The notes: generated by a model from the sequence alone, not told the origin. Numbered from the stretch's first letter, positions 33,119-42,540 are shown. The stretch: DNA of 64,000 nt from an uncultured Faecalibacterium sp. (GCA_934513205.1 CAKSWU010000004.1:89764-153763), one strand, 5' to 3'. A program made the numbers and translations.

Positions 33119-34897
33119 ATGGATATCACACACATTACCTCTCTGTTGGGTGGCATTGCGCTGTTTCTGTACGGCATGTCCATTATGGGCGCAGGTCTGG
33201 AAAAACTGGCCGGCGGCAAAATGCAGGGCGTGCTGCAAAAGCTGACCTCCTCGACCATCAAGGCTGTCATCTTCGGCACCCTGATCACGGGTGTCATCCA
33301 GTCCTCGGCCGGCACGGTCGTGATCTGTGTCGGTCTGGTCAACTCCGGCATTATGACCCTGACGCAGTCGGTTGGCGTCATCATGGGTGCAAACATTGGT
33401 ACCACTGTCACCGGTCAGCTGATCCGCATGGCGGATATCTCTGGTGACAGCCTCTGGCTGACGCTGATCCAGCCCAAGACCTTTGCGCCTGTGGTGGCGT
33501 TCATCGGCTGCATTTTTTATGTGTTCCTGCGCAACGCCAAGAAAAAGAACATTGGTCAGATCATGCTGGGCTTCGGCATTCTGTTCACCGGAATGAGCCT
33601 GATGGACACCGGCGTTGCTCCCCTGCGGGAAAGTGCGGCGTTCCAGAACCTGTTCGTCACCATGACCAACCCCATTCTGGGCGTTCTGGTGGGCGTGGTG
33701 GTCACGGTCATCATCCAGTCCTCCTCGGCCTCGGTGGGTATCCTGCAGGCACTGTCCAGCACAGGTCTGGTCAGCTTCAGCTCTGCCATCCCCATCATTC
33801 TGGGTGCGCATATCGGCACCGCCTTCACCCCGCTGCTGACCATCGGCGGTTCCTCCAAGGACGGCAAGCGCGCGGCGCTGATCCACCTGTACTTCAATGT
33901 CATTGGCAGCATCATCCTGCTGGCACTGATCTATGCGGTGCAGTTCACCATCGGCATCCCCATGTGGCATGATGTGATGAACAAAAGCTCCATTGCAAAC
34001 ATCCACACCATGTCCAGCATCTGCGCGATGCTGCTGTTCCTGCCCTGCAGCGGCGTGCTGTCCAGGCTGGCTATGCTTACCGTGCCGGATAGTGCCGAGG
34101 AGGCTCAGGAGCTGAGCATGCCTGTGCTGGACGAGCGCCTGTACAAGAGCCCGGCGGTTGCGCTGCAGCAGGCAAAGAACGCGGTGATCAAGATGTCTCG
34201 CCGAGCTGCCCGCAATGTCAATCTGGCTGCTCCGCTGCTGCGGAAGATGGACGAAGACACGGTCAGTGCCATCAAAGTGCGCGAGAATCTCATCGACCGC
34301 ATGGAGGTGACGATCTCCAACTACCTGATCCGGATGAACGATCAGGAGCTGGGCGATGACGAGAGCCATGAGGTGACAGAGCTGTTGAACTTTGTCACAG
34401 AGTTTGAACGGATCGGCGACTATGCCGTGAACATCATGGAAAAGGCTGAGGAGCTGGGAGAAAAAGAGGCTTCCTTCAGCGAGAGTGCACAGAAAGAGCT
34501 GATGCTTCTGGAGCAGGCGCTGGAACGGATTCTGAACCTGACCAACGATGCATTTGAAAACGACGATATGCACAAAGCGGCACAGGTGGAGCCGCTGGAA
34601 GAGGTCATTGACGTGATGGTGGAGCGCCTGCGCGACCAGCACATCCTCCGCCTGAAGGACGGTGTGTGCTCCATCGACACCGGTGTGGTGTTCCTGGACG
34701 TGCTGAACAATGCAGAGCGTATCTCGGACCACTGCTCCAACATCGCGGCGCGGCTTATCGGCATGGAAGCCGGCGAGGATTACGACTCCCATACTCTGAA
34801 GAGCATCATGCACCACAACCCCACCAAGGACTATATGCTGGAATACGAAGAGTGCCGCAAGGCATATCTCATCCCGCTGGAACAGCTGGAAGCATAA
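33119..34897 (+). CDS. Na+/phosphate cotransporter (NptA/PhoU-domain family)
   Basis: A 592-residue protein. The membrane half (about residues 1-310) holds two inverted repeats with the QSSA signature: TGVIQSSAGTVVICVGLVNSG, and IIQSSSASVGILQALSSTG. The cytoplasmic C-terminal half contains PhoU-like three-helix bundles (ELLNFVTEFERIGDYAVNIMEKAEEL and VVFLDVLNNAERISDHCSNIAARLIG). It probably imports phosphate with sodium, PhoU controlling activity. AGGAG (33107-33111) supports the ATG at 33119. It is monocistronic with its own promoter and terminator. No pst or pho genes are nearby. Confidence 0.92.
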   Translation: MDITHITSLLGGIALFLYGMSIMGAGLEKLAGGKMQGVLQKLTSSTIKAVIFGTLITGVIQSSAGTVVICVGLVNSGIMTLTQSVGVIMGANIGTTVTGQLIRMADISGDSLWLTLIQPKTFAPVVAFIGCIFYVFLRNAKKKNIGQIMLGFGILFTGMSLMDTGVAPLRESAAFQNLFVTMTNPILGVLVGVVVTVIIQSSSASVGILQALSSTGLVSFSSAIPIILGAHIGTAFTPLLTIGGSSKDGKRAALIHLYFNVIGSIILLALIYAVQFTIGIPMWHDVMNKSSIANIHTMSSICAMLLFLPCSGVLSRLAMLTVPDSAEEAQELSMPVLDERLYKSPAVALQQAKNAVIKMSRRAARNVNLAAPLLRKMDEDTVSAIKVRENLIDRMEVTISNYLIRMNDQELGDDESHEVTELLNFVTEFERIGDYAVNIMEKAEELGEKEASFSESAQKELMLLEQALERILNLTNDAFENDDMHKAAQVEPLEEVIDVMVERLRDQHILRLKDGVCSIDTGVVFLDVLNNAERISDHCSNIAARLIGMEAGEDYDSHTLKSIMHHNPTKDYMLEYEECRKAYLIPLEQLEA

Positions 34898-34902
34898 AGC
34901 GC

Positions 34903-34929
34903 AAAACCTCCGGATGCACCGGAGGTTTT
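34903..34929. terminator. Bidirectional terminator between Na/Pi and BofC-C genes
   Basis: Perfect 11-bp stem (34903-34913/34919-34929) with A4/T4 ends, between converging genes. Confidence 0.9.
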
Positions 34930-34944
34930 CTGCTTTGTGCGGGG

Positions 34945-35319
34945 TCAGCTGCCAAGATCTTCCAGCAGACGGTCCAACTCCTGCCCACCAAAGACCCGGA
35001 TGCCGCTTTTGATGCGCACGGCATCGTTCTCTGGCAAAAGATTCGTGTAGATGTCGGTAAGGGTCACAAGCTCCCCGGCAGTGCCGTCTGGAGCGCAGCG
35101 GTACACCGCCACCCGACCGCCTTTGTCCAGCAGAAGATACCCCTGAGCAGATAGCTCCGGCAGGGCCTGTGCCGCAAGGCTCTGCTCACCGGAGGAGGGC
35201 GGCGCTTCACTTCCGTCCGGGGCGGGGATGGCGATGCGGGGCAGGGACATCCAGAACAGGCTGAACGCGATGGTAAATACGCAAAGCCCATAGAATAGGC
35301 AGGTGTACAGTTTTCGCAT
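34945..35319 (-). CDS. BofC C-terminal-domain-like membrane-anchored protein
   Basis: A 124-residue protein with an uncleaved N-terminal membrane helix (about residues 4-26) and a short Pro/Ser-rich linker. A globular end (about 58-124) reads YLLLDKGGRVAVYRC, LTDIYTNLLPENDAVRIKSGIRV and ELDRLLEDLGS. That end matches the pattern of the BofC C-terminal domain found in clostridial proteins: strand, then D-x-Y-x-x-x-LP, then GI-x-V and a final L-x-x-L-x-ED. BofC in Bacillus restrains SpoIVB signalling to SigK during sporulation. The full BofC is longer, and single-domain relatives also occur outside sporulation. The call is by eye. Confidence 0.5.
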   Translation of the reverse strand: MRKLYTCLFYGLCVFTIAFSLFWMSLPRIAIPAPDGSEAPPSSGEQSLAAQALPELSAQGYLLLDKGGRVAVYRCAPDGTAGELVTLTDIYTNLLPENDAVRIKSGIRVFGGQELDRLLEDLGS

Positions 35320-35460
35320 GAGGACAGCACGCTCCTTTCTCAACAAAAGTGTGGACAAAGACCTCGAAAAGTAATCATTTTTTCGTTCTGATTCTGTACT
35401 TTGACCGGGCAGATATGATATACTAACCATGATTGGGATGTTCCCGGCGAAGATTGGTCC

Positions 35461-35489
35461 TTGCCCGTGCGGGACGGGCGTGTTATAAT
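35461..35489 (+). promoter_or_regulatory. Promoter of the class A PBP gene with palindrome in its spacer
   Basis: TTGCCC (35461-35466) and TATAAT (35484-35489) with a 17-base spacer. GCCCGT (35463-35468) and ACGGGC (35474-35479) form a 6-bp inverted repeat between the two boxes, a possible operator. Confidence 0.6.
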
Positions 35490-35601
35490 ATGTTAATGCG
35501 TGAAGCTGCGTGCGCTCGCGCATCCTGAAAAACCTTCCAGCGCAAGACGCTGAGCAGAAAGCCTGTAATGATAGGAGGCGATTTCTATCTCCAACAATGA
35601 G

Positions 35602-38124
35602 ATGAGGAAGATCCACCGCAGCGGCGAGGGACAGACGCCGTCGGCGGGCCGCAAGGTGAATGTAAACAACAGCCGCCGGGAACAGCCTGCCCGGGAGCCT
35701 CAGCATGGACGGAGCCCCAAACCGCCCCGGGAACCCCGGGAAAAGAAGAACCACCCCGTTCTGCGGTTCGTTGGACGCACCATCGCGACTTTGATCTGTC
35801 TGGGCGTTATGCTGGGCAGTCTGGTGGCAGTGTGTGCCGTGTACTATGTGGTGCAGGCGACCGCCAACGATGGCGACCTGCTGAATCTGGACAACATCGA
35901 GCTGAGCCAGTCCAGCGTGGTTATGGCTACGGACCCGGACACCGGTGCGCAGGTGGAGTATGCCACCCTGCGCTCTTCCAACAGCCACCGGGTGTGGGCA
36001 GATCTGGAGCAGATCCCCAGGAACCTCCAGTATGCGTTCATCTGCACCGAGGATAAGGACTTCTACAACGAGCCCGGCGTCAACTTCAAGCGTACCATCG
36101 GTGCCATGATCAACGAGTATCTGCTGCCCATTTATAGCTCCAAGCAGGGCGCATCCACGCTGGAGCAGCAGCTCATCAAGAACCTGACCGATGATGACAG
36201 CGCCAGCGGCATTGACGGCGCTCTGCGCAAGCTCCGCGAGATCTACCGTGCCCTCTGTCTGAGCCGCACCTACTCCAAGGAGACCATTCTGGAAGCCTAC
36301 CTGAACACCATCAGCTTCACCGGTACCATTCAGGGCGTGCAGACAGCGGCAAACGAGTATTTCAACAAGGATGTCAGCCAGCTGACCCTGTGGGAGTGCG
36401 CTTCCATTGCGTCCATCACCAAAAATCCCACCAACTATAACCCCTATACCAACCCCGAAAACCTGATCCACCGCCGCAACTTCCTCATGTACAACATGTG
36501 GCAGCAGGGCATCATCAGCGAGGAGGAATACCGCGCAGCCGCTGCGCAGCCGCTGGTGCTGGCAGAAGAGGACAGCGGCAAAAAGCCCAGCACGGTCACA
36601 TCCTACTTTACCGATGCGCTGTTCACCGAAGTGGTGCAGGACATCATGGCAAAAGAGAATATCACCGAGGCCGAGGCACAGAAGTTGCTGTACACCGGCG
36701 GCTTTACCATCGAGGCCACCGTCAACACCAAGGTCCAGTCCGCCATGGAGGAACTGATGCGCAACGATGGCGATGCCTATTTCCCGGCCGGCTGGCATGA
36801 GGAAGAGGTGACCTCCATCTCCGATGACGATGTGCAGGTGTTCAACGAGGACGGCACCCCCAAGACCAGAACCGGGGAGGACGGCACGGTCTATTACTAC
36901 CGTAATGTCCGCACGCAGGCTGCCATGGTCACACTGGACTATGACGGCAACGTGATCGCCCTTGTGGGCGGTCTGGGTGAAAAGACCAAGAGCTTGTCCC
37001 TGAACCGTGCTTACAGCGTGGTGCGGCAGACCGGTTCCACCATCAAACCCATTGGCGCCTATGCACTGGGCATCGAATATGGTCTGGTGAACTGGTCTAC
37101 CATGCTCAACAACTCGCCCCTGTACCAGAAGCAGGATATGGTCATCCGTGACGAGGATTATTGCCGCAAAAACGGTCTGATGGGCATGTCGGACAAGCAG
37201 CTGCGTGCCTACCCGAACGCATGGCGCAGCTGGCCCCGCAACTACGGCGGCAACTACGGCGATGGCAGCGATCTCCCGCTGTGGAACGGCCTTGCCCGCT
37301 CACTGAACACCATCGCGGTGCGGGTGGGCGATCTGGTGGGCGCAAGCAACATCTTCAATTTTGTCTACAATACCCTGCAGCTGAACACGCTGGATCCGGT
37401 CAACGACGTGGGTCTTGCGCAGATGGTCATGGGCAGCCAGACCCACGGCGTCACGCCGACAGCGCTGGCGGCAGCATTCCAGATCTTCTACGATGGAGAA
37501 TACACCACCCCGCACCTGTACACCCGTGTGCTGGACCGGGATGGCAACATCTATCTGGAAAGCAATGCCACCAGCTATCAGGCCCTGACCCCGGGCACCG
37601 CCTATGTGATGAACCGCCTGCTGAAGAACGTGCTGTACTCCAGCGTTGGTACTGCCGGCGGGCGCTACCCCAACTCCAATGGCATGGAATCCTTTGGTAA
37701 GACCGGTACTGCCAGCGATGAAAAGGACCTGTGGTTCGTGGGCGGCACGCCCTATTATGTCTCGGCAGTGTGGTGGGGCTATGATGCACCCTACGATATG
37801 ACCAAGACCCTGACCAAACAGCAGGCCAAGACCCGAACTTGTGTCATGGCGTGGAAGGCGCTGATGGAGCAGGTCCAGGCTGAGCTGCCCTATAAGGCAT
37901 TCCCAACCTCGGATAACGTGGTGGAGCGCCGCTACTGCACCGAGAGCGGTCTGCTGGCGGGTGCGGGCTGCTCCAGCACGGCCGTGGGCTACTACCGCGC
38001 CGATGACCTGCCCGACACCTGCACCTATTCCCATGCGCAGGCGGCAGCACCGGACGCTGCCGCAGATGCGGCCCCGGCACAGACTGTCATCCCGTCGGAT
38101 ACAAGTGCTCTGGATACCAACTGA
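35602..38124 (+). CDS. Class A penicillin-binding protein (PBP1a-like)
   Basis: An 840-residue bifunctional peptidoglycan synthase. A Pro/Arg-rich cytoplasmic tail precedes a membrane helix (about residues 55-85). The GT51 glycosyltransferase domain follows (FICTEDKDFYNEPGVN with the catalytic Glu, QGASTLEQQLIKNL, RKLREIYRAL). The transpeptidase domain has Ser479 in TGSTIKP (SxxK), SQTHGVTP, and KTGTASDEKDLWFVGG. The C-terminus is Ala/Asp-rich. A strong AGGAGG (35573-35578) lies 23 bases before this ATG, and no ATG, GTG or TTG lies in frame at proper distance. An ATC at 35587 is ideally spaced, so the true start may be non-standard. Confidence 0.94.
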   Translation: MRKIHRSGEGQTPSAGRKVNVNNSRREQPAREPQHGRSPKPPREPREKKNHPVLRFVGRTIATLICLGVMLGSLVAVCAVYYVVQATANDGDLLNLDNIELSQSSVVMATDPDTGAQVEYATLRSSNSHRVWADLEQIPRNLQYAFICTEDKDFYNEPGVNFKRTIGAMINEYLLPIYSSKQGASTLEQQLIKNLTDDDSASGIDGALRKLREIYRALCLSRTYSKETILEAYLNTISFTGTIQGVQTAANEYFNKDVSQLTLWECASIASITKNPTNYNPYTNPENLIHRRNFLMYNMWQQGIISEEEYRAAAAQPLVLAEEDSGKKPSTVTSYFTDALFTEVVQDIMAKENITEAEAQKLLYTGGFTIEATVNTKVQSAMEELMRNDGDAYFPAGWHEEEVTSISDDDVQVFNEDGTPKTRTGEDGTVYYYRNVRTQAAMVTLDYDGNVIALVGGLGEKTKSLSLNRAYSVVRQTGSTIKPIGAYALGIEYGLVNWSTMLNNSPLYQKQDMVIRDEDYCRKNGLMGMSDKQLRAYPNAWRSWPRNYGGNYGDGSDLPLWNGLARSLNTIAVRVGDLVGASNIFNFVYNTLQLNTLDPVNDVGLAQMVMGSQTHGVTPTALAAAFQIFYDGEYTTPHLYTRVLDRDGNIYLESNATSYQALTPGTAYVMNRLLKNVLYSSVGTAGGRYPNSNGMESFGKTGTASDEKDLWFVGGTPYYVSAVWWGYDAPYDMTKTLTKQQAKTRTCVMAWKALMEQVQAELPYKAFPTSDNVVERRYCTESGLLAGAGCSSTAVGYYRADDLPDTCTYSHAQAAAPDAAADAAPAQTVIPSDTSALDTN

Positions 38125-38241
38125 TTTTGTAGCTGACACAAAAACAGCAGGACGAGAATCATACTTCTGTCGGCAGTGCATATCATTCCGGCAAGGAAAC
38201 CATGCACTTCACAAAACAAAACTGGACAATCTGACAAAAAG

Positions 38242-38285
38242 ACATCCGACCCCTTGCAATGCAGGGGGCCGGATGTTATTATATT
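38242..38285 (+). terminator. Terminator of the PBP gene
   Basis: A long stem (38242-38257/38261-38276, one A-C mismatch) with a 3-base loop, then a T-rich run (TTATTATATT). Confidence 0.7.
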
Positions 38286-38321
38286 CACTGCAAGAACACT
38301 TGTAGTTGTGAGGTGAACAAG

Positions 38322-38753
38322 TTGGAACGCCGCTTTTATCTAGTGGATGCGCAGGTCCTGCCCGAAGTTTTTATGAAGGTGGTCCGTGCCAAGGAACTGT
38401 TAGCCAGCGGGGAAGCGCGCAGCATCTCGGCTGCCACCCGTGCCGTGGACCTGTCGCGCAGCGCTTTTTACAAGTATAAGGACTGTATCTTTGACTCCGA
38501 AAACAGCCGTGAGGTTATCACCGTTATGGCGACCCTGCGGGACGAGACCGGTGCACTGCAGAGCCTGCTGGCCGGCATCAGCGCTGCGGGTGCAAGCATC
38601 GTCACCATTAACCAGTCCACGCCGGAGAACGGAGCCGCACTGGTGGCTGTCACCATTCGGACAGACACGATGCAGATGACGCCGGAAGAGCTGACCGAAA
38701 AACTCTCGCGTCAGCACATGGTGGTGGGTGTGCACTGCGGGTACAATCTTTGA
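38322..38753 (+). CDS. ACT-domain regulatory protein (PheB/UPF0735, ThrR-like)
   Basis: A 143-residue protein. Residues 1-65 form a small helical, probably DNA-binding region (LPEVFMKVVRAKELL, SISAATRAVDLSRSAFYKYKD, which reads as a helix-turn-helix). An ACT domain follows (about 70-143: VITVMATLRDETGALQSLLAGISAAGASIVTINQS). It precedes hom-thrB-lysC in the same direction, so it probably senses threonine or another aspartate-family amino acid and regulates this operon. The start is TTG at 38322, six bases after GAGGTG; no better ATG exists. Confidence 0.85.
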   Translation: MERRFYLVDAQVLPEVFMKVVRAKELLASGEARSISAATRAVDLSRSAFYKYKDCIFDSENSREVITVMATLRDETGALQSLLAGISAAGASIVTINQSTPENGAALVAVTIRTDTMQMTPEELTEKLSRQHMVVGVHCGYNL

Positions 38754-38789
38754 TCTGCATACGAAACAGGAAAATGGGGGAAAACGACA

Positions 38790-40025
38790 ATGGCTAAAAT
38801 TGCAATTCTGGGCTTTGGCACGGTGGGCAGCGGTGTCTATGAAGTGCTTTGCCGCAATGCTGCGGGGGTTTCCCGTCGGGCAGGTGAGCCGGTGGAAGTC
38901 AAGTACATTCTGGACCCGAAGGATTTTTCCGGCAATCCGGTGGAACCGCTGGTGGTCAAGAACATTGATGTGATCCTGCAGGACCCGGAGATCCGCGTAG
39001 TGGTGGAGACCATCGGCGGTACCCGCTTTGCTTATCCCTATGTGAAGGCCTGTCTGGAGAGCGGACGCAGCGTCTGCACCTCCAACAAGGAGATGGTCGC
39101 GACCTACGGCGCAGAGCTTCTGGGACTGGCGAAGGCACATCACTGTGCCTTCCTGTTCGAGGCTTCGGTGGGCGGCGGCACCCCCATCATCACCCCCATG
39201 CATCAGTGTCTGGCAGCCAACGTCATCACCGAGGTGCAGGGCATCGTGAACGGCACCACCAACTTCATGCTGACCAAGATGGTCCGCGAGAATCTGGATT
39301 TTGACGATGCGCTGCACATCGCACAGGAGCTGGGCTACGCCGAGACCAAGGACCCCAGCGATGATGTGGACGGGCGCGATGCCTGCCGCAAGATCGCCAT
39401 TCTGTCCTCCATGGTCTGCGGACACCAGATCTACCCCCAGAACATTCCCACCCGCGGCATTCGGGACATCACCACCGCCGATGTGGAGGCTGCCGAGAAG
39501 CTGAACTGCGTCATCAAGCTCATTGCATGGATGAAGCGCGGGAAAGACGGCAGCGTGGCTGCCGGAGTGGAGCCGTGCCTTGTGCCGAAATCGAACCAGC
39601 TTGCCAGCGTGGACGATGTGTTCAACGCTGTTCTGGTCAAGGGCGATATGCTGGGCGATGTGGTGTTCTACGGCAAGGGCGCAGGCAAGCTGCCCACCGC
39701 CAGCGCCGTTGTGGCAGACGTGGTGGACGCCCTCAAACATGGCTCCAAGGTCCACGACAGTCTGTTCTGGCAGCCCGCCGAGCCGGTGGACGGCATGCTC
39801 ACCGATCCGGCTCCTGCCGCATATTATGTGCGTGTAGCAGGCATTGCGCCGGCTGTGGTGGAAGCCATCTATGGCTACGGCAAGGTGGTGGACGAACGCT
39901 ACGACGGCTGCGCCTATTTTGTGGAGCGTGCCGATGACCGCGCGCTGACCGAGGCGGCCCGCAAGGTGGAAGCTGTGGGCGGCAGCGTGAAGCTGGTGCT
40001 CCGCCGTCTACCGGAAGAAAATTGA
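38790..40025 (+). CDS. hom: Homoserine dehydrogenase
   Basis: A 411-residue NAD(P)-dependent enzyme converting aspartate semialdehyde to homoserine. The nucleotide-binding start is AILGFGTVGSGVYEVL. The catalytic domain contains TSNKEMVATYGAEL, FEASVGGGTPIITPM and GIVNGTTNFMLTKM, with ELGYAETKDPSDDVDGRDA (catalytic Lys/Asp region). A C-terminal ACT domain (about 335-411: YYVRVAGIAPAVVEAIYGYG) suggests threonine feedback. It starts 36 bases after the ACT regulator with GGGGG before the ATG. Confidence 0.97.
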   Translation: MAKIAILGFGTVGSGVYEVLCRNAAGVSRRAGEPVEVKYILDPKDFSGNPVEPLVVKNIDVILQDPEIRVVVETIGGTRFAYPYVKACLESGRSVCTSNKEMVATYGAELLGLAKAHHCAFLFEASVGGGTPIITPMHQCLAANVITEVQGIVNGTTNFMLTKMVRENLDFDDALHIAQELGYAETKDPSDDVDGRDACRKIAILSSMVCGHQIYPQNIPTRGIRDITTADVEAAEKLNCVIKLIAWMKRGKDGSVAAGVEPCLVPKSNQLASVDDVFNAVLVKGDMLGDVVFYGKGAGKLPTASAVVADVVDALKHGSKVHDSLFWQPAEPVDGMLTDPAPAAYYVRVAGIAPAVVEAIYGYGKVVDERYDGCAYFVERADDRALTEAARKVEAVGGSVKLVLRRLPEEN

Positions 40026-40053
40026 CCGTAGGAAGGAGAAAGGTGCAGCAGCT

Positions 40054-40959
40054 ATGAAGATCAAGGTTTCTGTCCCTGCCACCAGTGCAAACATCGGCTC
40101 CGGCTTTGATGCGCTGGGTCTGGCGGTGACGCTCTACAATACGGCTACCTTTGAAGAGAGCGAAGTGCTGGACATCTCGTCTGCGGACGGAACCCGGGTC
40201 CCCCGGGGCGAGTCCAACCTGATCTACCGCTCGGCAAAGGGCCTGTTCGAAAAGGTGGGCAAGCAGATCCCGCCTTTGAAGATCACTCAGACCAACCCCA
40301 TCCCCATGGCGCGGGGGCTTGGCTCCTCCTCGGCCTGCATCATTGCGGGTCTGCTGGGTGCCAACCGGATGCTGGGCGATGTGTTGAACACGCAGGAGCT
40401 GCTGACGCTGGCGACTGCCATCGAGGGGCACCCAGACAACGTTGCTCCGGCCCTGCTGGGCGGTCTGACCAGCAGCGTCTTTGAGGACGGAAAGGTCTAT
40501 TCGGTCAAGCGAAATGTGGACGAAACGCTGTGCTTTGCCGCCATCGTGCCGGACTACAAGCTGCTGACCGAGGCTGCCCGTGCGGCATTGCCCAAGGAAG
40601 TGCTCCACCGGGATGCGGTGTACAACCTGTCCCGCGCGGCATTGATCCCGGCAGCGTTCTGCGAGGGCCGCCACGACCTGCTGTCCATTGCCACCGAGGA
40701 TAAGCTGCACCAGCCCTACCGGATGCCCCTGATGCCCGGTGCAAAAGAGGTGTTCGATATGGCCCGTCTGTGCGGTGCCAAGGCTGTGTATGTGTCCGGT
40801 GCGGGCAGCACGGTAATGGCTGTGGCGGAAAAGGCTGAGGCCGACAAGTTCTATTCCAAACTGGAAAAAGGTCTGGAGCTTCTGGAAGGTCTGGACGGAT
40901 GTGAAGCATTTACATTGCTGCGATTGGATGCCGATAACACCGGCGCAACAGTGGAATGA
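40054..40959 (+). CDS. thrB: Homoserine kinase
   Basis: A 301-residue GHMP kinase phosphorylating homoserine for threonine synthesis. Motif 1 is VSVPATSANIGSGFDALGLA. The phosphate-binding motif 2 is NPIPMARGLGSSSACIIAG (about residues 83-101), and EGHPDNVAPALLGGLT follows. The glycine-rich C-terminal motif 3 is KAVYVSGAGSTVMAVA. GGAAGGAG precedes the ATG, and 28 bases separate it from hom. Threonine synthase is not in the window. Confidence 0.96.
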   Translation: MKIKVSVPATSANIGSGFDALGLAVTLYNTATFEESEVLDISSADGTRVPRGESNLIYRSAKGLFEKVGKQIPPLKITQTNPIPMARGLGSSSACIIAGLLGANRMLGDVLNTQELLTLATAIEGHPDNVAPALLGGLTSSVFEDGKVYSVKRNVDETLCFAAIVPDYKLLTEAARAALPKEVLHRDAVYNLSRAALIPAAFCEGRHDLLSIATEDKLHQPYRMPLMPGAKEVFDMARLCGAKAVYVSGAGSTVMAVAEKAEADKFYSKLEKGLELLEGLDGCEAFTLLRLDADNTGATVE

Positions 40960-41049
40960 TAAAACAGACAGGGAAGTGCAAGGCGCTGCCGACCGCTTCC
41001 CCCTGCGTACCCCCTTGTCTGAGGGAGAAAAAGAGGAGAGTGACAAGAT

Positions 41050-42249
41050 ATGGCGTTGATCGTACAGAAGTTCGGCGGTTCTTCGGTGAGGGACCGGGAC
41101 CGTATCTTCAACGTAGCGCGCATTGTGGCAAACACCCACAACGCGGGCAATGATGTAGTGGTGGTGGTGTCTGCTCAGGGCGACACCACCGATGACCTGA
41201 TCGCCAAGGCTGGCGAGATCACCCACAACCCTTCGGCCCGTGAGATGGATATGCTGCTGGCTTCCGGCGAGCAGATCAGCATCGCACTGCTGGCCATGGC
41301 GCTGAATGAGCTGGGCTGCCATGCCATCAGCCTGACCGGCTGGCAGGCGGGCTTCCGCACCGACCGTGCCTACACCAAGGCGCGCATCACCCGGTTGGAG
41401 ACCGAGCGGATCTCCTCGGAACTGGAGCGCAACCGCGTGGTGGTCGTGGCGGGCTTCCAGGGACTGAACAAGCTGGACGACATCACGACTCTGGGCCGCG
41501 GCGGCTCTGACACCAGTGCAGTCGCCATTGCTGCTGCTCTGCACGCAGACCGCTGCCAGATCTATACCGACGTGGAGGGCGTGTACACCGCCGACCCCCG
41601 AAAGGTGCGCAACACCCGCAAGCTGGAAGAAATCACCTTTGACGAGATGCTGGAGCTGGCATCTCTGGGCGCACAGGTGCTGAACAACCGCAGTGTGGAA
41701 CTGGCCAAAAAGTACAATGTGGAGCTGGAGGTGCTCTCCAGCCTGAACCCCATCCCGGGTACGGTGGTTAAGGAGGTTACAAAGGACATGGAAGGTATGC
41801 TGATCAAGGGTGTTGCCAAGGACACCGATGTTGCTGTTATCACGATTCTGAACGTTCCCGACGAGCCGGGCATGAGCTTTAAGATCTTTGGCCTGCTGGC
41901 ACAGAAGAATATCAATGTGGACATCATTCTGCAGTCCACCGGCCGTGACGGCAAAAAGGATATCAGCTTTACCTGTGCCGAGGGTGAGGCCGACCTGGCG
42001 ATGCGTGTGCTGCGCGATAGTGCACACTTCAACGATGTCAGCGTGGACAATACCTGCGCCAAGGTCTCCATCGTGGGTGCCGGTATGCAGAGCCACAGCG
42101 GCGTTGCCTCCAAGATGTTCGAGGCACTGTCCAACAACAACATCAACATCAAGATGATCTCCACCAGCGAGATCAAGATCTCCTGCATCATCAACCGTGA
42201 CGACGCGGACAAGGCTGTCAGTGCCATCCACGACATGCTGTTTGACTGA
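41050..42249 (+). CDS. lysC: Aspartate kinase (aspartokinase II type)
   Basis: A 399-residue enzyme for the first step of lysine, threonine and methionine synthesis. Kinase motifs: N-terminal VQKFGGSSVRDRDRI, TTLGRGGSDTSAVAIAAAL, and YTDVEGVYTADPRKV. Two C-terminal ACT domains follow (about 260-330 and 335-399: AVITILNVPDEPGMSFKIFGLL and VSIVGAGMQSHSGVASKMFEAL). This matches the lysine/threonine-regulated class with an internal-start beta subunit in relatives. AGAGGAGAG lies before the ATG. It completes the ACT-hom-thrB-lysC set and ends at a terminator. Confidence 0.97.
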   Translation: MALIVQKFGGSSVRDRDRIFNVARIVANTHNAGNDVVVVVSAQGDTTDDLIAKAGEITHNPSAREMDMLLASGEQISIALLAMALNELGCHAISLTGWQAGFRTDRAYTKARITRLETERISSELERNRVVVVAGFQGLNKLDDITTLGRGGSDTSAVAIAAALHADRCQIYTDVEGVYTADPRKVRNTRKLEEITFDEMLELASLGAQVLNNRSVELAKKYNVELEVLSSLNPIPGTVVKEVTKDMEGMLIKGVAKDTDVAVITILNVPDEPGMSFKIFGLLAQKNINVDIILQSTGRDGKKDISFTCAEGEADLAMRVLRDSAHFNDVSVDNTCAKVSIVGAGMQSHSGVASKMFEALSNNNINIKMISTSEIKISCIINRDDADKAVSAIHDMLFD

Positions 42250-42279
42250 TCCGGTCTGCCTGATTTAAAAGAGGTCCCT

Positions 42280-42316
42280 GCCGCACCGCTCCTTCGGGAG
42301 GGGGTGCGGCTTTTTT
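42280..42316 (+). terminator. Terminator of the hom-thrB-lysC operon
   Basis: GC stem (42280-42287/42303-42310 plus inner CTCC/GGAG with a TTCG tetraloop) followed by six T residues. Confidence 0.9.
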
Positions 42317-42459
42317 GTGCGGTGCGGTGCAGGCGAAACGCGAAAAAAACTGTTTTTCGCACGAAAACAGTCAAGATGCAATAGTGAATAAAATTTGAAT
42401 GCGAAGTGACGGAAATTTCGTTCGTTGCGGAAAGATTTGAAAAACGCTCTGTAATCCCA

Positions 42460-42488
42460 TTGACATACTGGGGAATAGGGTGTAAACT
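42460..42488 (+). promoter_or_regulatory. Promoter of the Cys-leader / ABC transporter operon
   Basis: Perfect TTGACA (42460-42465) and TAAACT (42483-42488) with a 17-base spacer, about 50 bases ahead of the leader peptide. Confidence 0.7.
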
Positions 42489-42540
42489 ACGGGCATCGGA
42501 TCGGAACGGTCCGGAACAAAAAAGCAGGGAGGAAACGGTT

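Noticed and set aside
40960..41049. Gap between thrB and lysC as a regulatory RNA
   Set aside because: Contains an imperfect GGGAAG/CTTCCC pairing only, without a T run or known motif.
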